A DNA stretch of 64,000 nt from Cohaesibacter marisflavi (lineage in GTDB: Bacteria; Pseudomonadota; Alphaproteobacteria; Rhizobiales; Cohaesibacteraceae). Of the stretch, positions 27,361 to 35,697 are shown piece after piece (positions within the stretch are counted from its first letter, which is position 1; every line of letters starts with the position of its first letter). The stretch spans positions 1-64,000 of the forward strand of contig NZ_FOVR01000015.1 in the NCBI RefSeq assembly GCF_900115225.1, given 5' to 3'. The notes beneath the pieces are model-generated. The model was not told the origin of the DNA. It made no database searches and worked only from the letters and a program-made list of their open reading frames with translations. Made by a program: the position numbers and the translations under genes.

Positions 27361-29619
27361 ATGACGTCGCAACGCAGTTCTTCCCATCCGGGCTCCCTGA
27401 GTGACATTCGCCTGAGCGATGAAGACAAAAGCCACCCCGGCTCTTCTTCAAAACGAGCAGCGAGACGAAAAAAGCGCACCGACGGAAAGCCCGGACCGCG
27501 CAAAGCCAAGGCGCAAGGAGCACGAGGAGCTGCGGGCAGAGGCGGCGGATCAGGTGGAGGAAACTCTGGAGGCGGTTCCGGCGGTGGGGCTGGCGGAGGA
27601 CGTCGCCCATCAGGAGGTGGCCGCAAGCCTTCAGGCAAAAAATCCTCCGGTAGTCGGTCGGCGCGACGCTCGTCGCTGCTGGGCAAACTGTTTCGCTTTG
27701 GTCGACGCGTCGCCTATTGGCTGGTGATTGCCGGCATCTGGGGCTCGATCGTTGCCGGTGGCATCATTCTCTATTATGGCGCCAAGCTACCGCAATCGAC
27801 CGACTGGAAGATTCCGGATCGTCCGCCCAATGTGCAGATTGTCTCGCTGGATGGCGGCCTGATTGCCAACCGGGGCAAGACCGGAGGGCAAAAGGTGAGC
27901 ATTTCAACGATGCCGCCCTATCTGGTTGATGCCGTGGTGGCGATTGAGGATCACCGCTTTTTCCATCATTTCGGCTTTGACCCCATTGGCTTTACGCGCG
28001 CGATGGTGACAAACATCATTCGCGGTCGCGTGTCGCAAGGGGGCTCGACGCTGACCCAGCAGCTGGCCAAGAACCTGTTCCTCGAGCATAAGCGCACCAT
28101 CGAGCGAAAAGTGCAGGAGCTTATTCTGGCCATCTGGCTGGAAACCAAATATTCCAAGCAGGAGATACTGGAAATGTATCTCAACCGGGTCTATCTGGGC
28201 TCGGGAGCCATTGGCGTGGATGCGGCTGCACGGACCTATTACAACAAACCGGCTTCCATGCTGACTCTGTCTGAAGCAGCCACCATTGCGGGCCTGCTCA
28301 AGGCGCCGTCTCGCCTTGCACCCAACAAACACCCGAAGGCCGCCCGGGCGCGCGCCAAGCTTGTTTTGGCGGCCATGGAGCGGGAAGGTTTCATCACGCC
28401 GGAAGAGCGCAAACTGGCTCTCACCCAAAGCATTGATACGGTTGCACGCCACCGCTCCAGCTCGCTCAATTATATTGGCGACTGGGTGATGGAGCAGCTG
28501 CCCGATCTGATCGGAGAGGTCAACGAGGATGTGATTGTCGAGACGACCATCGACTTGCGCATGCAAACGCTGGCCGAGAATGCCATTGTCGATGCCCTTG
28601 ATGAAAAGGGCAAGAAATATGGCGTAGAACAGGGCGCCCTTGTCAGTGCCACGCCGCAAGGGGCCGTTCGGGCGCTGGTTGGCGGCAAGTCCTATCGCGA
28701 GAGCCAGTTTAACCGTGCGGTCAATGCCAAACGTCAACCGGGCAGTGCTTTTAAGCCCTTTGTCTATCTGACATCTCTGGAACTGGGCAACCGGCCAGAC
28801 AGCATGCGCGTGGATGGTCCGGTTTCCTATGATGGCTGGACGCCGCAAAACTATTCCAAGAAATATATGGGCCAGATTTCCCTGCGCAAAGCGCTGGCGC
28901 TTTCGATCAACACCATTTCCGCACAGCTGACCTTTGAGGTCGGACCTGCGCAAGTGGTGGAAACGGCCCACAAGATGGGCATTCAGTCGAAACTGGCGAA
29001 CAACCTTTCGATTGCGCTGGGCACAAGCGAAGTGACGCCTTTGGAACTGGTCGGGGCTTATATTCCCTTCGCCAATGGCGGCTCACGCGCCACTCCTTAT
29101 GTCATCCAGCGGGTTGTCACCAAAGAAGGCAAGGTGCTCTATATCAACCCCAATATTCCGGGACCGCAGGTTATCAAGCCTGAAATCCTTTCCATGATGA
29201 ACCAGATGATGCAGGAGACCCTGATTACCGGCACGGGTAAAAAGGCCATGCTTTCGGGCCGTCCGGCAGGCGGCAAGACCGGCACCAGCCAGAATTATCG
29301 CGACGCCTGGTTTGTGGGCTATACCGCCAATCTTGTAACCGGGCTGTGGTTTGGCAATGACGATGGCTCCCCGACCAAACGCGCATCAGGTGGGAACCTG
29401 CCTGCAGAAACCTGGAAGAAATATATGGTTGGCGCGCATAATGGCATGACGGTTGCTGGTTTGCCGGGGGTCAGCATGGAGCAGATCGCAGAAACCCGTC
29501 GCAGAGCTGGTGGCGAGAAAAATCCATGGATCAACCCAGATCTTCTGCCTGAAGGACAGAATTCCATGCCTCTGCCCAAAGAGCGCAAGGGCCTTCTGGA
29601 ACGCCTGTTCGGCAACTAG
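27361..29619 (+). CDS. Class A penicillin-binding protein 1A (bifunctional peptidoglycan synthase)
   Basis: Polymerises and cross-links peptidoglycan. A ~115-residue cytoplasmic tail, basic and with a Gly/Ser-rich run (about nt 27533-27600), precedes a single TM (YWLVIAGIWGSIVAGGIILYY). The GT51 domain has EDHRFFHHFG and QGGSTLTQQLAKN with catalytic Glu. The transpeptidase has Ser in SAFKPF, SIN and KTGTS, so both activities look intact. ATG 27361 (752 aa) is preferred to a TTG four codons earlier. A disordered Gly-rich tail is longer than in most PBP1A proteins. Confidence 0.93.
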   Translation: MTSQRSSSHPGSLSDIRLSDEDKSHPGSSSKRAARRKKRTDGKPGPRKAKAQGARGAAGRGGGSGGGNSGGGSGGGAGGGRRPSGGGRKPSGKKSSGSRSARRSSLLGKLFRFGRRVAYWLVIAGIWGSIVAGGIILYYGAKLPQSTDWKIPDRPPNVQIVSLDGGLIANRGKTGGQKVSISTMPPYLVDAVVAIEDHRFFHHFGFDPIGFTRAMVTNIIRGRVSQGGSTLTQQLAKNLFLEHKRTIERKVQELILAIWLETKYSKQEILEMYLNRVYLGSGAIGVDAAARTYYNKPASMLTLSEAATIAGLLKAPSRLAPNKHPKAARARAKLVLAAMEREGFITPEERKLALTQSIDTVARHRSSSLNYIGDWVMEQLPDLIGEVNEDVIVETTIDLRMQTLAENAIVDALDEKGKKYGVEQGALVSATPQGAVRALVGGKSYRESQFNRAVNAKRQPGSAFKPFVYLTSLELGNRPDSMRVDGPVSYDGWTPQNYSKKYMGQISLRKALALSINTISAQLTFEVGPAQVVETAHKMGIQSKLANNLSIALGTSEVTPLELVGAYIPFANGGSRATPYVIQRVVTKEGKVLYINPNIPGPQVIKPEILSMMNQMMQETLITGTGKKAMLSGRPAGGKTGTSQNYRDAWFVGYTANLVTGLWFGNDDGSPTKRASGGNLPAETWKKYMVGAHNGMTVAGLPGVSMEQIAETRRRAGGEKNPWINPDLLPEGQNSMPLPKERKGLLERLFGN

Positions 29620-29692
29620 CGGGATCGGTTATCTGATTAAGTGAAAGATGAGAAGGCTGGCCTCTCCTTCGCACAATGCGGAGCATGAGAGG

Positions 29693-30451
29693 TCAGTCGT
29701 CAGCCTCGACCCCATAGGAATGCAACCTGCGCCCCTGATCGCGCAACCATGCCTGCCCGTCTTCATAATTGGGGCAAATGGTCTCGACGTGGCGCCAGAA
29801 ACGATCGGAATGGTTCATCTCGCGCAGATGGGCCACCTCATGGGCTGCCAGATAGTTCAAAACGAAGGATGGCGCCATAATCACCCGCCAGGAAAAAGAC
29901 AGGGTACGGTTGGCGCTGCACGAGCCCCAACGGCTGGTGGTATCCTTGATACGGATCGATGCGGGTTTGACATCCAGTGCGGCCGCATGACGGGCAACCG
30001 CTTCTTCCAGATCCTTGCGTGCCTGCTTCTTCAGCCAGTCCGTCACGCGGCGGGCCATGTGAGATTCATTGCCCGAGACCAGCAGGATGCGGCCCTCTTC
30101 CAGCTCGAGAAGACGCACGGTGCCGCGGGCGACATCATTATGCTCAAGGGTGTGGGACAAACCGCGCACAGGGATGACCGCCCCATGCTCGAAGGGCACA
30201 TTGGGTGCTCGGGCCTGTTGTCTGTCGACCAACCAATTAACGTTCTTCTGCAGAAAATGGAGGATCTTGCTTTCGCCAAGGCCCGGCGGACAGGTCGCCA
30301 CCGGCTCGCCCGTCTTGCTATCAAGACGCAGGATCAAGCGCTTGGCGCGCGCGTTGGGCTTCAGGCGCACCTCTATCTTGCGGCCTTCATGATGCAGATA
30401 GACCGTTTCGGGCAAGCGCGCACGGCGTCCGGTCGAAAGCAGTTTTCTCAA
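29693..30451 (-). CDS. YgjP-like zinc metallopeptidase (M48/SprT-related, DUF45)
   Basis: A 252-residue cytoplasmic protein with the YgjP/WLM arrangement: an N-terminal beta-rich part (HHEGRKIEVRLKPNARAKRLILRL), the conserved TSRWGSCS, then HEVAHLREMNHSDRFW, where HExxH plus a later His bind zinc. The start is TTG at 30451 with GGGAG about 10 nt upstream; no in-frame ATG is available. Substrate unknown in this family. Confidence 0.85.
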   Translation of the reverse strand: MRKLLSTGRRARLPETVYLHHEGRKIEVRLKPNARAKRLILRLDSKTGEPVATCPPGLGESKILHFLQKNVNWLVDRQQARAPNVPFEHGAVIPVRGLSHTLEHNDVARGTVRLLELEEGRILLVSGNESHMARRVTDWLKKQARKDLEEAVARHAAALDVKPASIRIKDTTSRWGSCSANRTLSFSWRVIMAPSFVLNYLAAHEVAHLREMNHSDRFWRHVETICPNYEDGQAWLRDQGRRLHSYGVEADD

Positions 30452-30532
30452 AAGAGCATCATCTCCCTATAGCGCTGGTAGCAGCCGGAACCCGGCTGCC
30501 CAGCAATGCGCGTCCTTTGCGCCGCGAAACGC

Positions 30533-32317
30533 CTATTTCTTATATTGCAGATTGACGAGGCTGGCGTAGAAGCCGTCTTTGCCCAAAAGCTCGTCATGGC
30601 TGCCTTCTTCGATCAGTTGACCATCTTCGATAACGCAGATCTTGTCCGCATTGCGGATGGTCGACAGGCGATGGGCAATCACCAAGGAGGTGCGGTTTTC
30701 GCTCAGGCGCTCAAACGCGGCCTGCACCTTGGCTTCCGATTGACTATCCAGCGCCGATGTCGCCTCGTCCAGCAACACGATGGGGGCATTCTTGAGCATG
30801 GCGCGCGCAATGGCCACACGCTGCTTCTGCCCTCCGGACAGGGAGGTGCCGTTTTCGCCGATCTGAGTGTCATAACCCTGAGGTTGCGCCATGATGAAGT
30901 CATGCGCAAAGGCGTTCTTGGCCGCCGCTTCCACCTCATCATCCGTCGCATCCATACGCCCGAAGCGGATATTCTCACGGATCGAGCCGGAGAAAAGAAC
31001 CGTATCCTGCGTGACCAGCGCGATATGCTGGTTCAGAGAAGCGATGGTGCAATCGCGGATATCGACACCGTCGATCACGATGCGCCCTTCGCTCACGTCA
31101 TTAAAGCGCTGCACGAGCCCCATGATCGTGGATTTGCCGCCACCTGAAGGCCCCACAAGCGCGGTTGTCTTGCCGCCTGGAATGACAAGGGAGAGGTCCT
31201 TTAGGACCGGTTCATCGTCCCCATAGGAGAAGGAAACGGCTTCAAATGCAATATCGCCGTTGGTGACATTGAGTTCTCCGGCACCGGCACGCTCGATAAG
31301 GCGAGTTGGCCTGTCCAAGATTTCAAACATCAGGCGCACGCCAACAAGCCCACTTTCCATATTCACCTTGAGGCGACTGAGGCGACGCGCCGGGTCTGCT
31401 GCCAGAAGCAGAGCGGTGAGGAAAGAGATGAATTCCCCGGGGCTCTGACCACCAATGATGGTGCGCCAGCCGCTATAGAGGATCACCAGTGCGATGGCAA
31501 AGCCACCCAGCGTCTCGGTCATCGGGTTGGTGCGGGCAGTCAGCGTCGCAATCTTGTTGGCCCGCTTTTCAACCCCTTCGATGGCATCATCCATTTTGGC
31601 AGTCATGATGCCTTCCATCCCGAAGGTACGGATAATGCGGAAGCCCAGCGCACTTTCCTGCATGGTCTGGGTGGTCTGGGTCAGCGAGATGAACTGCTCC
31701 TTGGCAATGCGCTTCACACGGCGCACCAGCATGGAAATCATGATGACGGCAGGCGGTGCCACAACAAGGGCGATGAGCGAAAGCAGTGGATCCTGAAACA
31801 CCATCACGCAGACAAGGCCAATCAACGAAAGAGCGTCGCGCCCGATGCTGGTGATGAGAACATCCATCACCGCACGCGCTGCGGTCGCGTTGTGGGAGAT
31901 GCGGGTGATCAGTTCGCTTGAAGGGAAATCATGGAAGAAATCAGCCCCTTGCGAAAGGAAATGGCGATACATCTTGCGCTGCTGATCCGCCACGATCGCG
32001 TTGCCGATATGGGCCAGAATGGTCGTCTGCCAATAGGTTGCCAGCCCCTTGGCGACGAAGATCACGATGACCGCGCCAGAGATCAGCCAGACCTGATTGA
32101 AATCCTTGGAGACAAAGATGCCGTTGACAATGTCCTTCATGATCCATGCGCTCAATGCCGTCGTTCCGGCAACCACCGCCATCAGAATAAAGGCGAGGAT
32201 ATAGCGCTTGTAATAGATATGAAAATTTTCAGACAGGAGCCGGTAAATGAGATACCGGGAATTGCTTTGATCTGAGAAGAGGCGATCCCTAAGGGTCCGG
32301 ATGGTTTCGGCTATCAT
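30533..32317 (-). CDS. ABC exporter, MsbA-like fused permease/ATPase
   Basis: A 594-residue half-transporter: six TM helices (residues ~35-320) and an ATPase with Walker A GPSGGGKSTIMG, signature LSGGQKQRVAIARA, Walker B IVLLDEATSALD and H-loop IAHRLST. The family includes lipid A/phospholipid flippases (MsbA) and multidrug exporters. A lone gene of this length in this group is most often annotated lipid A exporter. AAGGA precedes the ATG. Confidence 0.88.
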   Translation of the reverse strand: MIAETIRTLRDRLFSDQSNSRYLIYRLLSENFHIYYKRYILAFILMAVVAGTTALSAWIMKDIVNGIFVSKDFNQVWLISGAVIVIFVAKGLATYWQTTILAHIGNAIVADQQRKMYRHFLSQGADFFHDFPSSELITRISHNATAARAVMDVLITSIGRDALSLIGLVCVMVFQDPLLSLIALVVAPPAVIMISMLVRRVKRIAKEQFISLTQTTQTMQESALGFRIIRTFGMEGIMTAKMDDAIEGVEKRANKIATLTARTNPMTETLGGFAIALVILYSGWRTIIGGQSPGEFISFLTALLLAADPARRLSRLKVNMESGLVGVRLMFEILDRPTRLIERAGAGELNVTNGDIAFEAVSFSYGDDEPVLKDLSLVIPGGKTTALVGPSGGGKSTIMGLVQRFNDVSEGRIVIDGVDIRDCTIASLNQHIALVTQDTVLFSGSIRENIRFGRMDATDDEVEAAAKNAFAHDFIMAQPQGYDTQIGENGTSLSGGQKQRVAIARAMLKNAPIVLLDEATSALDSQSEAKVQAAFERLSENRTSLVIAHRLSTIRNADKICVIEDGQLIEEGSHDELLGKDGFYASLVNLQYKK

Positions 32318-32478
32318 GCCATTCCTTCATTCTTCCAGTGGTATTTCACCAAACAGCACAGGAAGCCAATGTCATCGAACATGTTTGTAACTAGGCCCTA
32401 CTTATCGTGTTTCCTTGCGTTGTGAAAGGGAAATTGGTCATTTTGCGTGAATATGCGCCATCCATCCAGATACAGAAA

Positions 32479-32504
32479 GGGCGGCAGATGAAACACCGCC
32501 GCCC
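32479..32504 (-). terminator. Probable chvE terminator
   Basis: A 7-bp GC stem GGGCGGC/GCCGCCC (32479-32485, 32498-32504) lies 27 nt beyond the chvE stop on the minus strand, followed by CCCTTTCTG. The T-run is short. Confidence 0.6.
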
Positions 32505-32530
32505 CGAAGCTGGATAATATCTACCAGGTT

Positions 32531-33619
32531 TTACTCCTGAAACTGATCTTCGGAATAATATCCGCTGTCGATCAGGATTTCTTTCCAGTTGTCTTTGGTC
32601 ACTGCGACTGGCTTGAGAAGATAGGATGGGACGATCTTTTCGCCGTTGTCGTAGGTTTTGGTGTCGTTGATTTCTGGCTCTCCACCATTCAGGATCGCAT
32701 CAACCATGCCTACGGTTACACCGGCCAAAGCACGCGTATCCTTGAAGACGGTTGAGTATTGTTCGCCCTTGAGCATTGCCTTGATGTTGGCAACTTCGGC
32801 GTCCTGACCGGTAATGATCGGCATTGGCATGTCTTTGGTGCCATAGCCAACGCCCTTCAGCGAGGAGATCACGCCGATTGCAAGGCTATCGTTCGGAGAA
32901 AGAACACCGTCGATTTTCTTATCGGTGTAGAAGGCTGACAGCAGGTTGTCCATGCGGGCCTGAGCGGTTGCTCCATCCCAGAAGAGCGTGCCAACCTTGT
33001 CCATACCCATCTGGCCGGAAACCACTACGAGTTTGCCGCTATCCAGATATGGCTGCAGAACAGACATGGCGCCATTATAGAAGAAATAGGCATTGTTATC
33101 GTCTGGGGAACCACCGAAGACTTCAATATTCAGAGGGCCTTCTGCGTTTTCGATGTCGAGACCCTTGAGCAGGGATTCAGCCTGAATGACACCAACCTGA
33201 TAGTTGTCGAAGGTGGCATAATAGTCAACATTGGGGGACTCACGGATCAAACGGTCGTAAGAAATGACCTTGATACCGGATTCCGCAGCCAGATCCAGAG
33301 CACTTGAAAGTGCTGTGCCATCGATCGATGCGATAACCAGCACATCCACACCCTTGAGGATCATGGTTTCGATCTGACGCAGCTGCGTGGCGACATCATC
33401 GCTTGCATATTGCAGTTCGGCGTCATAGCCAGCAGCTTCGAACTGTTTGACCATGTTGTCGCCATCATCAACCCAGCGCGCCAGCGACTTGGTCGGCATG
33501 GCGATTCCGACGGATCCCTTGCTTGCTGCTTGTGTCAATGAAGAAGAAAATGAAAGACCGAGCGCCAAGGCCATGGCGCCAACAGTCGCTGATTTGATCA
33601 GCTTACTAAGTCCCAGCAT
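32531..33619 (-). CDS. chvE: ChvE-like multiple-sugar periplasmic binding protein
   Basis: A 362-residue class I binding protein with a signal peptide ending near SSSLTQAAS. Sequence features match ChvE/Xyl[20 protein letters not shown], a central [26 protein letters not shown], and [18 protein letters not shown]. In Agrobacterium ChvE both feeds a sugar ABC transporter (GguAB) and presents sugars to the VirA kinase. Here no permease or ATPase gene lies on either side, so the protein is an orphan in the window. GGGAGG precedes the ATG, and a terminator follows directly. Confidence 0.87.
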   Translation of the reverse strand: MLGLSKLIKSATVGAMALALGLSFSSSLTQAASKGSVGIAMPTKSLARWVDDGDNMVKQFEAAGYDAELQYASDDVATQLRQIETMILKGVDVLVIASIDGTALSSALDLAAESGIKVISYDRLIRESPNVDYYATFDNYQVGVIQAESLLKGLDIENAEGPLNIEVFGGSPDDNNAYFFYNGAMSVLQPYLDSGKLVVVSGQMGMDKVGTLFWDGATAQARMDNLLSAFYTDKKIDGVLSPNDSLAIGVISSLKGVGYGTKDMPMPIITGQDAEVANIKAMLKGEQYSTVFKDTRALAGVTVGMVDAILNGGEPEINDTKTYDNGEKIVPSYLLKPVAVTKDNWKEILIDSGYYSEDQFQE

Positions 33620-33783
33620 AGATACCTCCCTTGCCAGAAAAACTTGTATATGACTTTACAGACGACATTTTTTTCCAGAATTCCCCAACCCCAGAAAGCT
33701 GCCTGTCCATATTGCCCACTCAAGTCCTCCTGCGAGTGAGCGCCTCTTATTATTTTTATATCTTAAATTAATTCAAGGGAATT

Positions 33784-33827
33784 CGTATGGTATCCACCGG
33801 CATAATTGAGAATATGCCTTCCATACG
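33784..33827. promoter_or_regulatory. Nested inverted repeats upstream of chvE
   Basis: Outer arms CGTATGG (33784-33790) and CCATACG (33821-33827) enclose inner arms GGCATA (33799-33804) and TATGCC (33813-33818) with an 8-nt loop. It lies 165-208 nt upstream of chvE. It could be a regulator site (chvE is controlled by sugar-responsive GbpR in Agrobacterium) or a structured RNA leader element. Confidence 0.5.
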
Positions 33828-33976
33828 TAATATTATTTCTTTTTCTTGCAATTATTGTAAATTCAAATACTTTGTCGCCCGCTAATATTTTTTTCTCAAA
33901 ATTTAATTCGATCACCGTTCATCCAATTGGGTGGCCTCGTCAAACTGTCTAACCTGCTGCGATCCATGCGCGCAAT

Positions 33977-33996
33977 GGAAGGAAGGAAGGAAGGAA
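33977..33996. repeat. GGAA tetranucleotide repeat (5 units)
   Basis: Five uninterrupted GGAA units in the chvE-urtA interval, about 270 nt upstream of the urtA promoter. Short tandem repeats like this can change length by slippage; no coding effect is expected. Confidence 0.85.
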
Positions 33997-34263
33997 GCCA
34001 GCAAAAGCCGAAAAGATGACGGCCTCTACCACTTGCGGAATAAGTTGGTTCTTGATGCAATCGCCAAATCCAAGAAATGCCCAATTTTTGTGCATATGCT
34101 TGCGGCCATAGCCGCCATATCGGGCTTTTACTAGTTGGTTTTACTTATACTCAGACACTTACCCAACGGACTGGCAGCGACAGCTTCCATGTTTCGATTT
34201 TAAACGACATTTTTTCAAAGTCTTACCAAATTACTAAAACAAAATGGAACGATAGGTACATTT

Positions 34264-34278
34264 TGGCACAACCATTGC
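34264..34278 (+). promoter_or_regulatory. Sigma-54 (RpoN) -24/-12 promoter of the urt-ure operon
   Basis: TGGCAC, five bases, then TTGC: the -24 GG is at 34265-34266 and the -12 GC at 34277-34278, 12 bases apart as required. It differs from the consensus at one less critical base. Transcription would start near 34290, leaving a leader of about 27 nt before the urtA GTG. Sigma-54 control fits nitrogen-limitation (NtrC) induction of urea uptake. No convincing NtrC site was identified by eye. Confidence 0.75.
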
Positions 34279-34316
34279 AAAACACCTTCCATCACCACCA
34301 GATGGAGTTATAAAAA

Positions 34317-35609
34317 GTGTCTTCCAGAATTTCACATTTTGCTGCTGCCCTTGCTCTGACCACATCCTTGATCTCTGCTTCTGCAGCCTTTGCAGAAGAG
34401 ACCATCAAGGTCGGTGTCCTGCATTCTCTTTCCGGCACCATGGCCATTTCCGAAACCACCCTTAAAGACGCCATGCTGATGCTCATTGAAGAGCAGAATG
34501 AAAAAGGCGGCCTTTTGGGCAAGAAGCTAGAGCCGGTTGTTGTCGATCCCGCATCCGACTGGCCGCTCTTTGCTGAAAAGGCCCGCGAGCTGATCGACGT
34601 CAACGACGTCTCCGCCGTGTTTGGCTGCTGGACCTCGGTTTCCCGCAAGTCTGTCCTGCCCGTTTTCGAAGAATTGAACTCAATCCTGTTTTACCCGGTG
34701 CAATATGAGGGCGAGGAATCCCAGCGCAATGTGTTCTACACCGGTGCCGCCCCGAACCAGCAGGCCATTCCTGCGGTTGACTATCTGATGGAACAGGAAG
34801 GGGTGGAACGCTGGGTTCTGGCTGGCACCGACTATGTCTATCCGCGCACAACCAACAAGATCCTTGAAGCTTATCTCAAGGCAAAGGGTGTCGCCGCCGA
34901 AGACATCATGATCAACTATACCCCATTCGGGCATTCCGATTGGCAGACCATCGTTTCCGACATCAAGGCCTTTGGCGAAGCTGGGAAGAAGACCGCCGTT
35001 GTCTCTACCGTCAATGGCGATGCCAATGTGCCATTCTATAAAGAGCTGGCCAACCAGGGCATCAAGGCGGAAGACATTCCCGTGGTCGCCTTCTCTGTGG
35101 GTGAGGAAGAACTCGCTGGTCTGGACACCGAGCCGCTCGTAGGCCATCTGGCCGCATGGAACTATTTCCAGTCAGTCGATTCCGATGCCAACTATGAATT
35201 TATCGACGCCTGGCACGCCTTCACTAAAGACGAAAACCGCGTCACCAATGACCCGATGGAAGCCCACTATATCGGCTTTAACATGTGGGTCAAAGCGGTT
35301 GAAAAAGCAGGAAGCACAGATCCGGATGCCGTCATCGATGCGCTGCCGGGTATTTCCGTGCCCAACCTTTCTGGCGGCTACAGCGCCATGATGCCGAACC
35401 ATCACATCACCAAGCCGGTGCTTATCGGCGAAATTCAAGATGATGGCCAGTTTGACATCGTATACGAAACTCCGGGTCTGGTGCCGGGTGATGCATGGTC
35501 GGACTATTTGCCCGATTCTGCCAAGCTGATCTCCGATTGGCGCGCGCCTCTCTCTTGCGGCAACTTCAACACCGAGACCAATGAATGCGGCGGCAAGGGC
35601 GCTGAATAA
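34317..35609 (+). CDS. urtA: Urea ABC transporter substrate-binding protein
   Basis: A 430-residue periplasmic binding protein of the branched-chain amino acid/amide family. Signal peptide to about SASAAFAEET; the mature start TIKVGVLHSLSGTMAISETTLKD is characteristic of UrtA/FmdD-type proteins, as are GCWTSVSRKSVLPVFEELN and LFYPVQYEGEE. It starts with GTG at 34317, with GGAG about 10 nt upstream. First gene of the urtABCDE-ureDABCEFG block, behind a sigma-54 promoter. Confidence 0.95.
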   Translation: MSSRISHFAAALALTTSLISASAAFAEETIKVGVLHSLSGTMAISETTLKDAMLMLIEEQNEKGGLLGKKLEPVVVDPASDWPLFAEKARELIDVNDVSAVFGCWTSVSRKSVLPVFEELNSILFYPVQYEGEESQRNVFYTGAAPNQQAIPAVDYLMEQEGVERWVLAGTDYVYPRTTNKILEAYLKAKGVAAEDIMINYTPFGHSDWQTIVSDIKAFGEAGKKTAVVSTVNGDANVPFYKELANQGIKAEDIPVVAFSVGEEELAGLDTEPLVGHLAAWNYFQSVDSDANYEFIDAWHAFTKDENRVTNDPMEAHYIGFNMWVKAVEKAGSTDPDAVIDALPGISVPNLSGGYSAMMPNHHITKPVLIGEIQDDGQFDIVYETPGLVPGDAWSDYLPDSAKLISDWRAPLSCGNFNTETNECGGKGAE

Positions 35610-35634
35610 CGCTTCCGATGCACTCTAACACCCG

Positions 35635-35679
35635 ACATGTCCCCGGTGGCGGTTTGTCCGTCTGCCGGGGAAGACATGT
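35635..35679 (+). promoter_or_regulatory. Large hairpin between urtA and urtB
   Basis: ACATGT at 35635-35640 and again (self-complementary) at 35674-35679 pair at the base; CCCCGG (35641-35646) pairs with CCGGGG (35665-35670) above, with a 3-nt bulge. It sits 26 nt after the urtA stop and 18 nt before urtB and has no T-run. The position suits mRNA stabilisation or partial termination favouring UrtA over the membrane subunits. Confidence 0.6.
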
Positions 35680-35697
35680 TTAGCAAGAGAGATTTTT

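Larger units (their letters stand above)
33620..34316. other. 697-nt divergent control region between chvE and urtA
   Basis: No gene is supported. It holds nested inverted repeats near chvE (33784-33827), a small AATTC/GAATT dyad (33770-33783), a GGAA tandem repeat (33977-33996) and a sigma-54-type promoter just before urtA (34264-34278). It is AT-rich overall. Confidence 0.6.

Noticed and set aside
27225-27686. Proline-rich minus-strand frame at the PBP1A start
   Set aside because: Its proline run is the antisense of the Gly-rich PBP1A tail.
33896-34134. Short frames over the GGAA repeat region
   Set aside because: No start signals or family features; composition follows the repeat and AT-rich DNA.
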